Shown piece after piece: positions 54,415 to 61,877 of a stretch of 64,000 bases of DNA (within the stretch, counting starts at the first letter, position 1; each line of letters starts with the position of its first letter). The stretch covers positions 496,001 through 560,000 of the forward strand of contig JBKBNU010000001.1 in the NCBI GenBank assembly GCA_046294845.1, given 5' to 3'. Below the pieces are notes generated by a model. That model saw only the letters and a program-made list of their open reading frames with translations, was not told where the DNA came from and ran no database searches. The position numbers and the translations under genes were made by a program. This DNA is from Micavibrio_C sp046294845 (GTDB lineage Bacteria > Pseudomonadota > Alphaproteobacteria > Micavibrionales > Micavibrionaceae).

Positions 54415-54426
54415 ATTTTTCAGATC

Positions 54427-55287
54427 TCAGTTTTGCCTGTTGATGTCGCGATGAACAACATTCAACGGGAATCCTTGGGCGGTGAGCCAGTCCTTCAGGG
54501 ACTCAACCGTATGTACTGAACGGTGCTGGCCACCCGTACAGCCTATAGCGATTGTCAGATAGCTTTTGCCTTCGGCCGCATATCTTGGCAGCAAAGGCTG
54601 CAACAAGTTTTTGGTATTGCTTAGAAAACTGTCAAAATCGGTATCACTGCCGACATAGTCCTGTACGGCTTGATCCAGACCGGTGAGAGAACGTAAGGCG
54701 GGCTCCCAATAGGGATTTTTCAGAAAGCGTACGTCGAGAATAATATCGGCCTCGCGCGGCAATCCATAGCGAAAGCCGAAGGACAGGCAGGAAATGCTGA
54801 GATGCCCTTGCGTACCTGCTCCGAATAAACCTTCAAGCAGGCGGTTGAGAGCGTGAATTGATAAGCCGGTCGTATCTACGATATGTGTGGCGACAGGGCG
54901 CAGCGGCACCATAATTTCCTGCTCGGCCTTGATGCCCTCGCTTATAGGACGGTCGATTGCGAGCGGATGGCGCCTTCTTGTTTCCGTAAATCTTTTGTGC
55001 AGATCGGCATCGTCAGCTGTCAGGAAAACCAGTTCTGCGTTTGACTGGGTGCACAAATCAATAACGCCCTGTGCGGTAAATCCGCGCGAGCGGGCATCAA
55101 TGCCGATGGCCATCGGACGGTTATGCGGACTGTCAGAGATCAAAGCTCCTGTCAAAGTCAGGGGGAAATTATCAAAGGTTTCATAACCCAGATCCTGCAG
55201 ATGTTTCAGGGCAGAGGATATTCCGGCCCCCGACAGGCCTGTGACAATCAGGATCTTTTGTGCTTTATCCGGTGCAGCATTATTCAT
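54427..55287 (-). CDS. rapZ: RapZ-family RNase adaptor/nucleotide-binding protein
   Basis: A 286-residue RapZ (YvcJ) protein. The N-terminal P-loop reads GLSGAGISSALKHLQDLGYE; the usual Lys/Arg after the second Gly is Ile here. The family's 'YETFDNFP', 'DARSRGF', 'FLTADDADLHKRFTETRRRHPL' (shorter here as key motif TRRRHPL), 'SFGFRYGLPREADIILDVRFL' (key part GFRYGLP) and the C-terminal 'IGCTGGQHRSVH' are present. RapZ controls GlmS in E. coli; in many Alphaproteobacteria its gene is in a cluster with hprK and phosphotransfer genes, which are missing here. It lies 25 bp downstream of chvG in the same direction. Confidence 0.9.
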   Translation of the reverse strand: MNNAAPDKAQKILIVTGLSGAGISSALKHLQDLGYETFDNFPLTLTGALISDSPHNRPMAIGIDARSRGFTAQGVIDLCTQSNAELVFLTADDADLHKRFTETRRRHPLAIDRPISEGIKAEQEIMVPLRPVATHIVDTTGLSIHALNRLLEGLFGAGTQGHLSISCLSFGFRYGLPREADIILDVRFLKNPYWEPALRSLTGLDQAVQDYVGSDTDFDSFLSNTKNLLQPLLPRYAAEGKSYLTIAIGCTGGQHRSVHTVESLKDWLTAQGFPLNVVHRDINRQN

Positions 55288-55312
55288 GATGTCCTTGTTC
55301 CCTTACCTCTGG

Positions 55313-57106
55313 TCAGGCCCTTTCCAGTATGACTGTAAAACGGGCTCCTGTCAGGGCATCACCATTATTTTTGCGGTTCTCGGCCCAGATTTTTCCACCA
55401 TGGGCCGTGACGATCTGATGGGCAATCGAAAGCCCCAGTCCTGAATGGCGGCCATAGGCTTCGTGCTTGGGGCGCTCGCTATAAAAGCGCTCAAAAATAG
55501 CGTTCAGTTTGTTTTCCGGAATCCCCGGACCCTGATCGTCGATGGTTACGCGTACGGTTTGCTGCTCTGTCGTAATTGTAATCATCACCAACCCTTTGGG
55601 CGGCGAGAAGGACAGGGCATTTGATATCAAATTTTCAAAGACCTGTGCCAGACGTGTTTCGTTGCCGCGGACCATAATGGGCAGTGTCCCATTTGTAACA
55701 AGGCGGATTTGCGGGCTTTCATCCGCACTGCGGCCTGTGAAATTGTCACGCAATCCTGTCCGTTCCATCGGATTTTTGTGCGCGTCGGCCAATTTTTGCA
55801 TCAGCAGATGCAGATCAACTTCGCCCATCTCATCCCGTGACAGTTCGGCATCCAGACGGGAAGCATTCGAAATATCTGTAATCAGGCGGTCAAGGCGCTG
55901 GACATCATGCTGGATAATCTCCATCAACCTGTCCTTGTCCTTCTGGCTTTTGACGATGGCAGCTGTTTCTACCGCGCTGCGCAGCGAGGTCAGGGGATTT
56001 TTAATCTCATGCGAAACATCTGCAGCAAAACGTTCAATCGTATCCATACGATCCCACAGGGCATGGGTCATCGCCCTTAAGGAGAGTGAGAGTTCGCCAA
56101 TCTCGTCCTGACGGTAACCCATATCGGGAATTTCCACCTGACGGTTCTTGCCCAGACGGATTTGCTCGGCGGTGCGTGCCAGTTTTTTAAGGGGTCTGCC
56201 AATGATTCCCGCAAGATAGAGGGATAGAAAGATGGTAACGCTTAAGGAACCCATAAAGACCGTGAGAACTTCGAAACGCACCTGATTCATGGCTTTCTCG
56301 ATGCTCTTGCCCTCGCGTTTCAGGACGACAACACCCATAACCTGCCGTACTTTTTGTACGGGCGCTGCCGCTGACAGGATGACTTTGCCATCCGCAGAGC
56401 GGAAAGCGGTCCCGCTGACATGGCCCTGCAAAGCAAGGCTGGCATCAGGATAATCCTGTACTTCCTTTGATTCTGTCTGCGGATAAAGCTCAAGCCCGTG
56501 CCTGTGTGGCAGGATAAGGGTCAGGGTATGACTGATAAAACGTAGTACTTTTTCCGCCGTCTTGATGGGGGCTGGCGGCCCCATAGGTTCTTTTGTGCGG
56601 CGATGACCGCTTTGTGTGAGTAGTAATTCGGAGTCACCCAACATCCGGCCTTCAAGGCTAAACAGCAGGATACGGCTGTCGCTGCTCTCCCCCAACCGGC
56701 GCAGCATGCGGCGTGAAAGTTCGGGGACCATAGCCTCGATTTCAACGGGCTTTGCAAAAAGAAAGGGACGGCCTTGCTCGACAGGTCTCACGGCGGCTTC
56801 GGCAATCGCACCGGCAAAGACTTGGGCTTCTGCTTTGACTGTTTCCAGTTCGGCACGGATCAGGTTGTCCTGATACTTGCCCATATACAAAATACCCAGC
56901 AGCAAAACGAGGGGGGCCACCAGATTGACCGCCAGAATGCGCAGTGTCAGCCGGCTGGTGCGGCGGAATTTTTGGGGATGAGATACCTTTTTCAGACCGG
57001 AATGGGCCTGCTTGGCCAAAATGGCGATAAAAGGATTTGCCGGCGTCGTCGCTGTGGGGGCGACGCCTTCCTCCTCATCATTCTTCTTTGTACTTGTATC
57101 CGACAC
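55313..57106 (-). CDS. chvG: ChvG-type sensor histidine kinase
   Basis: A 597-residue membrane kinase. Two transmembrane helices flank a periplasmic sensor: 'LAVNLVAPLVLLLGILYMG' (about 55-73) and 'LTVFMGSLSVTIFLSLYLAG' (about 285-305). A HAMP linker leads into HisKA with phosphoacceptor H366 in 'FAADVSHEIKNPLTSL', and HATPase_c with 'LISNALSFSPPKG' and 'VTIDDQGPGIPENKL'. ChvG/ExoS kinases sense acid and cell-wall stress and phosphorylate ChvI in Alphaproteobacteria. The start overlaps the chvI gene by 29 bp, so the genes are coupled. The cytosolic N-terminal about 50 residues are unusual in being long and Thr/Ala/Lys-rich. Confidence 0.93.
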   Translation of the reverse strand: MSDTSTKKNDEEEGVAPTATTPANPFIAILAKQAHSGLKKVSHPQKFRRTSRLTLRILAVNLVAPLVLLLGILYMGKYQDNLIRAELETVKAEAQVFAGAIAEAAVRPVEQGRPFLFAKPVEIEAMVPELSRRMLRRLGESSDSRILLFSLEGRMLGDSELLLTQSGHRRTKEPMGPPAPIKTAEKVLRFISHTLTLILPHRHGLELYPQTESKEVQDYPDASLALQGHVSGTAFRSADGKVILSAAAPVQKVRQVMGVVVLKREGKSIEKAMNQVRFEVLTVFMGSLSVTIFLSLYLAGIIGRPLKKLARTAEQIRLGKNRQVEIPDMGYRQDEIGELSLSLRAMTHALWDRMDTIERFAADVSHEIKNPLTSLRSAVETAAIVKSQKDKDRLMEIIQHDVQRLDRLITDISNASRLDAELSRDEMGEVDLHLLMQKLADAHKNPMERTGLRDNFTGRSADESPQIRLVTNGTLPIMVRGNETRLAQVFENLISNALSFSPPKGLVMITITTEQQTVRVTIDDQGPGIPENKLNAIFERFYSERPKHEAYGRHSGLGLSIAHQIVTAHGGKIWAENRKNNGDALTGARFTVILERA

Positions 57107-57839
57107 CGTACAGGGTCTCTATCTGTGAGAATTCATTATCGATGACCCGAAACTTTTTACGAATGCGCTTGATGTGCGAATCGATTGTTCTGTCATCGAC
57201 ATAGATATTCTCACCATAGGCCATATCGATCAACTGGTCGCGGTTTTTTACGTGGCCCGGCCGAATGGCGAGCGCTTTCAGCAGAAGATACTCGGTGACT
57301 GTCAGATCAACTTCGCGGCCTTTCCATGTGCAGACATGGCGGGCGTCATCGAGAACAAGGCTGCCGCGTTTTGTGATGTTGTCGTCTTCTTCCTTCTTCA
57401 CGTCCTGCGTTTGCTGGCGCAGGGCTTCACGGCGCAGCAAGGCACGGATACGCTCGATCAGAAGGCGCTGGGAAAAAGGCTTGGTAATGTAATCATCGGC
57501 ACCCATACGAAGGCCGATAACTTCATCGACCTCATCATCCTTTGATGTCAGGAAGATAACGGGCAGGCTGGATTTTTCGCGCAACTTGCCCAAAACTTCC
57601 ATGCCGTTCATACGGGGCATCTTGATATCAAGGACGACCAGATCCGGCGTATGGGTCATAATCCCTTTCAGGCCTTCCTCACCATCGGTGTAGGTGCGGA
57701 CTTCAAAGCCTTCGGCCTCCAGTGCCATTGCGACAGAAGCAAGAATGTTCTGGTCGTCATCGACCAAGGTAATTTTATGTTGCACGGCGACCTCGGGGCT
57801 AGGGGAACTTTTGACCGATTGTACAGGGATTGCGCTCAT
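57078..57839 (-). CDS. chvI: ChvI-type response regulator
   Basis: A 253-residue OmpR-family regulator. The receiver begins 'HKITLVDDDQNILASVAMAL' and the phosphoacceptor is D71 in 'LVVLDIKMPRMNG'. The C-terminal winged helix has 'LVLDDARHVCTWKGREVDLT', 'LLLKALAIRPGHVKNRDQL' and 'VDDRTIDSHIKRIRKKFR', ending with 'GVGYKYKEE'. The N-terminal about 20 residues before the receiver are Ser/Pro-rich. It acts with ChvG and is the first gene of the chvI-chvG-rapZ run. The promoter probably lies in the 57840-57969 spacer. Confidence 0.94.
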   Translation of the reverse strand: MSAIPVQSVKSSPSPEVAVQHKITLVDDDQNILASVAMALEAEGFEVRTYTDGEEGLKGIMTHTPDLVVLDIKMPRMNGMEVLGKLREKSSLPVIFLTSKDDEVDEVIGLRMGADDYITKPFSQRLLIERIRALLRREALRQQTQDVKKEEDDNITKRGSLVLDDARHVCTWKGREVDLTVTEYLLLKALAIRPGHVKNRDQLIDMAYGENIYVDDRTIDSHIKRIRKKFRVIDNEFSQIETLYGVGYKYKEE

Positions 57840-57969
57840 TTTGAAGATCCTCCATCGCGGAAACTTATCATTTCATGATGAAAAGATAGGCGATCATCCT
57901 GTCCATAATAGGGCGGGAATGAGGCATTTATGCCTTGAAATCTTTGATAAAAAGGCGGTTAGGGGGCTT

Positions 57970-58797
57970 TTATGGCGCTGGGGTGGTTGCGGGCCCCTTT
58001 TTGGGTGGCGGCAGTGTTTCTTGCAACACGCCGGCATATTTATGGATGTTGCTCAAATTGCCGGAGGGGGCAATCAGCCAATATTGGTTGGCACGGCTCT
58101 GTGTATCATCGACGATGATATAGGACATATCCTGCTTTTTCAGAATCGCGCCGAGTTTGTCACGCTGCTTGCGGCTATCCTGTTCGTAGGGGTCGACATA
58201 AAAATTGCCGACAAAGAAACCCATTTCATTGGTCAGGATTTTCAGGCGTTCTGGTAATTTGCTGTTCACCATAAAATGCAGGGCGTAAATGGCCACGCAA
58301 ATAGAGGGGCGATCCTTTACCGGAGGTTGTCGCAGGGCCGTACGCCAGTCAGAAGCCGGAATGTCCATGCTGTGCAGGGCCACCAGATGGTTACGGTCAC
58401 GCTCGATGCCGTGATAGCTGACGCCACCACGTTCTGAAAAATAGGGGGCGATGGGAAATTTCCCACAGCCAATCTCGTAAACATGGAAAGCCATCTGCCC
58501 GAAATAGCGCGAAAGGGATCCGGCGATATGGCTTTTGACCTTACGGTTGCGGGGGCGTTCTTTTTCGTCACAGCGGGCATTCAATGTTTCGATGTCTTCC
58601 TGGGAGAGTTCCCCCGGGGCGGCATTACGGATAAAAATGGATTTGTTTCCCGGGCAACCGCGGAAATAACTGTACTTCTCGTCGTCCAAAATCAATTCAG
58701 GCTCGGCCCAGTGTGTAGTCGACACAGGTACGGCGATCAGATTGGCTGTCAGCCTCTCAATCGCCTTCCTGTCCTCTCCCTGTCTCTCGTCCGTCAT
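57970..58797 (-). CDS. SAM-methyltransferase-like protein (uncharacterised)
   Basis: A 275-residue soluble protein. Residues about 106-120 (VYEIGCGKFPIAPYF) resemble SAM-binding motif I, and an acidic residue follows in 'YHGIERDRNHLV', as in class I methyltransferases. The later motif 'VAIYALHFMVNSKLPERL' fits the post-motif helix, where a substrate-binding pattern would be. The N-terminal about 90 residues and Pro-rich C-terminus (PPPKKGPATTPAP) are not assigned. No catalytic motif can be identified, so substrate and activity are unknown. It lies 34 bp downstream of proS in the same direction. Confidence 0.65.
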   Translation of the reverse strand: MTDERQGEDRKAIERLTANLIAVPVSTTHWAEPELILDDEKYSYFRGCPGNKSIFIRNAAPGELSQEDIETLNARCDEKERPRNRKVKSHIAGSLSRYFGQMAFHVYEIGCGKFPIAPYFSERGGVSYHGIERDRNHLVALHSMDIPASDWRTALRQPPVKDRPSICVAIYALHFMVNSKLPERLKILTNEMGFFVGNFYVDPYEQDSRKQRDKLGAILKKQDMSYIIVDDTQSRANQYWLIAPSGNLSNIHKYAGVLQETLPPPKKGPATTPAP

Positions 58798-58831
58798 CTG
58801 ATTTGCCTTTTTAATTATATTTAGCAGTAAC

Positions 58832-60172
58832 TTACATCTTTATATGTTGCCGAACCACCTCTGTATACCCTGTTACAGGTACGGTTGTACGTTCATTGGT
58901 ACGGCGGTCCTTGATTTCAACTGTCTGGGTTTGGACATCCCGCTTTCCTACGCGGATCTGTACGGGTATGCCGATCAGGTCCATGTCTGCAAATTTATGT
59001 CCGGTACTTACGTTGCGATCATCGTAAGCAGCATCGAAACCAGCGTCTTTCAAATCGTTATAGATGTCTTCGGCCATACGGCAGGCCGCTTCATCTTTCG
59101 GGGTCGTATTTACAACAGCAACCTCGAAAGGGGCAATCGCGGGGGACCAGATAATCCCGTCAGCATCATGGGAAGCCTCGATCAGGGCTGCCGGCAGGCG
59201 CGAGACACCAATACCATAACAACCCATATGCATCGGCTGTACGTGTCCTTCCTTGTCCTTATAGGTGGCTTGCAGGGGCTCGGAATAGCGTGTGCCGAGA
59301 TTGAAAATATGGCCGACTTCGATGCCGCGGGTTTTGGTGAAACCGGCGGGGACTATCTGCCCTTTTTCCAGCATTTCCTCGGTCAGGCCTTTTAGACCCG
59401 ATACCTTGTTAAAGTGGGCGGCGAGCGCGAGAGGGTTGTTATAGATCTTTTCGGAGGGGATCAGGGCCACATCCGCCATAGCCGGATCAAACAGGATATC
59501 GCTTTCGCCGTACGTGGCGGGAATGACGAATTCGTGGCTCAGACTACCACCGACAGGGCCGCGCGGAGCTTCAAGCGGCAGGGCAAGTATACCCATTTTG
59601 TGGAAAATACGCTGATAGGCCGCAAACATTTTGTGATAGCTGGTGAGGGAGTCCTCGGCTGTGGCGTCAAAGGAATAGCCATCCTTCATCGTGAACTCGC
59701 GGGAGCGCAGCGTGCCAAAGCGCGGGCGTACTTCATCGCGGAATTTCTTTTCAACCTGATAGAGGTTAAGCGGCAGATCGCGCTGCCCCAAATTCATATC
59801 GGCAATCGTGCTGGTAAAAAGTTCTTCGGCTGTCGGGCTGACCAGCAATTCCGTACCGTTGCGGTCGTGCATACGCAGCATTTCAGGCCCGTAGCTATTA
59901 TCGCCAACTTGCAGGCGTCCGGTTTTGTACCAGGCTTCGGCGCTTTGAATGACAGGAAAATCAACACGTTGCGCTCCGGCAAGTTCCATTTCCTTATGGA
60001 TAAGCTTTTCAATTTTTGCCAATACGCGGGCACCCAGCGGCATCCATGCAAACAAACCGGGCGCACCGGCTTTGCGGATCATGCCCGAACGCAACATCAG
60101 GCGTTGTGATGGCAGAGGTGCCTCGGACGGTGATTCTTTCGTGGTTTTCAGCAAAAATTGTGATAATTTCAT
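58832..60172 (-). CDS. proS: Prolyl-tRNA synthetase, short form without editing domain
   Basis: A 446-residue class II synthetase. 'RSGMIRKAGAPGLFAWMPLG' is the ProS N-terminal signature, motif 2 lies in 'QVEKKFRDEVRPRFGTLRSR', motif 3 is in 'MHMGCYGIGVSRLPAALIE' and the anticodon-binding domain ends the protein. The E. coli-type enzyme has a 180-residue editing insertion between motifs 2 and 3; here it is absent, as in most Alphaproteobacteria, which may need a separate editing factor. ATG 60172 is preferred over the in-frame GTG 60181. A downstream methyltransferase-like gene follows. Confidence 0.95.
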   Translation of the reverse strand: MKLSQFLLKTTKESPSEAPLPSQRLMLRSGMIRKAGAPGLFAWMPLGARVLAKIEKLIHKEMELAGAQRVDFPVIQSAEAWYKTGRLQVGDNSYGPEMLRMHDRNGTELLVSPTAEELFTSTIADMNLGQRDLPLNLYQVEKKFRDEVRPRFGTLRSREFTMKDGYSFDATAEDSLTSYHKMFAAYQRIFHKMGILALPLEAPRGPVGGSLSHEFVIPATYGESDILFDPAMADVALIPSEKIYNNPLALAAHFNKVSGLKGLTEEMLEKGQIVPAGFTKTRGIEVGHIFNLGTRYSEPLQATYKDKEGHVQPMHMGCYGIGVSRLPAALIEASHDADGIIWSPAIAPFEVAVVNTTPKDEAACRMAEDIYNDLKDAGFDAAYDDRNVSTGHKFADMDLIGIPVQIRVGKRDVQTQTVEIKDRRTNERTTVPVTGYTEVVRQHIKM

Positions 60173-60333
60173 AGTGTACACACAGCCTCGATTATAAAGT
60201 TGGGCGAAATATAATTTCAGGTTATGGCAAAGTCAACTTTTTCATAATAAATTAAACAAATAACCATAAACTGCTACTCAAGAGGCGGGCTTTGTGTAAT
60301 AAAATTTCTTGAAATAAAGAAGGTGTGAAATAA

Positions 60334-60858
60334 ATGGCGACACGCATATATGAAGAGCCTGAAAAGAAGCTCCGTTTGATCCGTGATTTTGAAAGGGCCG
60401 AGCATTTTCTGGCCCATCAGCATGATATGGCTTTGGCGCTGGGTATTAATGATTACGCGACCCTAGCCAAAAACGGTGCTGCCGCTGCTGCCCATCTGGC
60501 CGCCTCCATCATGCATACCGGTCGTAATCCGGTCAGTGTTTTTACCAACAGTGCCGATAACCAGACAAAGCTGGTGAACGTGGTCGATGCCCTTAATCCC
60601 ATTCTGGGTCTGGAAAAGGATAACCCTGCCCGTAATGATCCGACAATCCGGGCGACAATGCGCCGTCTGCATGATTTTATCGGCTGGCTCTATGACGATG
60701 GCAACTGTGCGAAGAAAGTCGCGGTTAGGGAATTCAATGTTAACGCCCGTGCCGAGATACGTCAGGCGGCTACTGCGGCTGCGGGTTTGCGCTGTGAAGG
60801 CGAGTCCGCGAACAGACCCCAAGCCCAAAGACGGGCAGAGTCTGCGGCAATACTCTGA
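60334..60858 (+). CDS. Hypothetical soluble protein, 174 residues
   Basis: A predicted soluble, mainly helical protein with no signal peptide. The N-terminus 'MATRIYEEPEKKLRLIRDFE' is charged, followed by Ala-rich helices (NGAAAAAHLAASIM) and a hydrophobic patch 'VVDALNPILGLEKDNP'. The C-terminal 30 residues are Arg/Ala/Gln-rich. I do not recognise the family. AAGGTG lies close to the ATG. It stands alone between divergent proS and the convergent phosphoribosyltransferase-like gene, with a weak terminator after it. Confidence 0.65.
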   Translation: MATRIYEEPEKKLRLIRDFERAEHFLAHQHDMALALGINDYATLAKNGAAAAAHLAASIMHTGRNPVSVFTNSADNQTKLVNVVDALNPILGLEKDNPARNDPTIRATMRRLHDFIGWLYDDGNCAKKVAVREFNVNARAEIRQAATAAAGLRCEGESANRPQAQRRAESAAIL

Positions 60859-60887
60859 TTCTAATAGATAAATGAGATTGAAAGACG

Positions 60888-60920
60888 AACCCTCAGGGCT
60901 TTAGAGATCCTGAGGGTTTT
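60888..60920 (+). terminator. Probable intrinsic terminator after the 174-residue gene
   Basis: A 10-bp stem AACCCTCAGG (60888-60897) with CCTGAGGGTT (60909-60918) and an 11-nt loop is followed by a short TT tail. It overlaps the end of the small ORF on the other strand, so it could also serve that transcript. Confidence 0.55.
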
Positions 60921-61105
60921 CTGCTAGTGAAGGAGTCCAGAGCCCTGCGCGCGTCCTTGTGGGCCTGACGGGTTGCCTTCAGCACGGCATCGTCGCTCAA
61001 GGGTTCCTCTGAGGTTGTGACCGTATTCGGCGGCGGCGCGGGCTTCTCCTCCTGTGAGAGTGTCGACTCCGAAGTGACAGTATTTTTCGAGGATGTTTCC
61101 GACAT
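60893..61105 (-). CDS. Small Ser/Thr/Pro-rich ORF overlapping the phosphoribosyltransferase-like gene
   Basis: A 70-codon frame beginning with ATG 61105. The product is hydrophilic: an acidic Ser/Thr/Pro-rich half (SQEEKPAPPPNTVTTSEEP) followed by a helix 'DAVLKATRQAHKDARRALDS'. AAGTAGG lies just upstream. It overlaps the larger gene by 182 bp on the same strand in another frame. It looks more natural as protein than the overlapped tail of the larger frame, which is Arg/Gly-rich. It may be a true overlapping gene, or the two frames may show a frameshift. Confidence 0.42.
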   Translation of the reverse strand: MSETSSKNTVTSESTLSQEEKPAPPPNTVTTSEEPLSDDAVLKATRQAHKDARRALDSFTSRKPSGSLKP

Positions 61106-61832
61106 GGGGACCTACTTTTTTTCGTAACGTGTCAATTTGGCTGGCTGTCGCCGCCAGATTCTGTTTCAGCAACCCTGTAAGCTCACGTGCCCCAGGGTGC
61201 GGTGAAGATAGGGATCTCATGGATCCTGAGCAATTGGCAAGGGTGGCAACCAAAATGACCTTGCCGCCTGCCTGCTCGACAAACGACCTTAAGGTCGCAG
61301 CCGTACCCCCATCCTTGGTCGAGTCATCGACAAGGACATAATTCCGGCCTGCCTCGATCGTGCCGGCAAAGTCCGGTTGGTGGAGCAATTTGTCGATGCT
61401 GTCCATTTCTTTGCGGCCCACACGGGCAACCTGCCTTACATCCTCTGCAACCCCAGTACCGAAATGGCGGGCCAGAAAGTGGGCAAAGGTGATCGGCAGC
61501 ATATTGCGCCCGCCATTGGCCTTGGGGACATAGGGGGCCAGAAATATGGCATCCTTGCCCGCGATTTTCTGGGCGATATTGGCCAGACCCTGACTGGTTA
61601 TAACGGTTTTGATGGCCTCGATAGCAGCATGGGCGTCACCGCCCTTTTTGGCCGCCTCATAATCGGGGTGCCAGTGGAGACATTGCCCCGAGGTCAGATT
61701 GAATTGCTTCCCCATTTTCTGGAGGTCCGGTCCCCAGAAAGATTGCGCGACAACAGGCAGCCCCTCCGCCCCCCAGGGGATGCGGGTCATAATATGCTGT
61801 TCGGTTTCCAATGATCCTTGCGTCACGCCCAT
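60924..61832 (-). CDS. Phosphoribosyltransferase-like protein
   Basis: A 302-residue protein. The motif 'NYVLVDDSTKDGGTAATL' fits the PRPP-binding loop of type I phosphoribosyltransferases (hydrophobic stretch, two acidic residues, then Gly-Gly-Thr). A hydrophobic strand 'GKVILVATLANC' follows, and the region 'GTGVAEDVRQVARVGRKEMD' precedes the loop. The family is unnamed here. The last about 60 residues lie over a second frame and become Arg/Gly/Gln-rich, unlike the rest; the natural end may be earlier or frameshifted. A GTG at 61826 lies about 7 bases after GAGG and may be the true start. Cellular role unknown. Confidence 0.65.
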   Translation of the reverse strand: MGVTQGSLETEQHIMTRIPWGAEGLPVVAQSFWGPDLQKMGKQFNLTSGQCLHWHPDYEAAKKGGDAHAAIEAIKTVITSQGLANIAQKIAGKDAIFLAPYVPKANGGRNMLPITFAHFLARHFGTGVAEDVRQVARVGRKEMDSIDKLLHQPDFAGTIEAGRNYVLVDDSTKDGGTAATLRSFVEQAGGKVILVATLANCSGSMRSLSSPHPGARELTGLLKQNLAATASQIDTLRKKVGPHVGNILEKYCHFGVDTLTGGEARAAAEYGHNLRGTLERRCRAEGNPSGPQGRAQGSGLLH

Positions 61833-61877
61833 GCCTCAACGATAAAGCAAGGGTGTTAATATATGATTTATGTCTAA

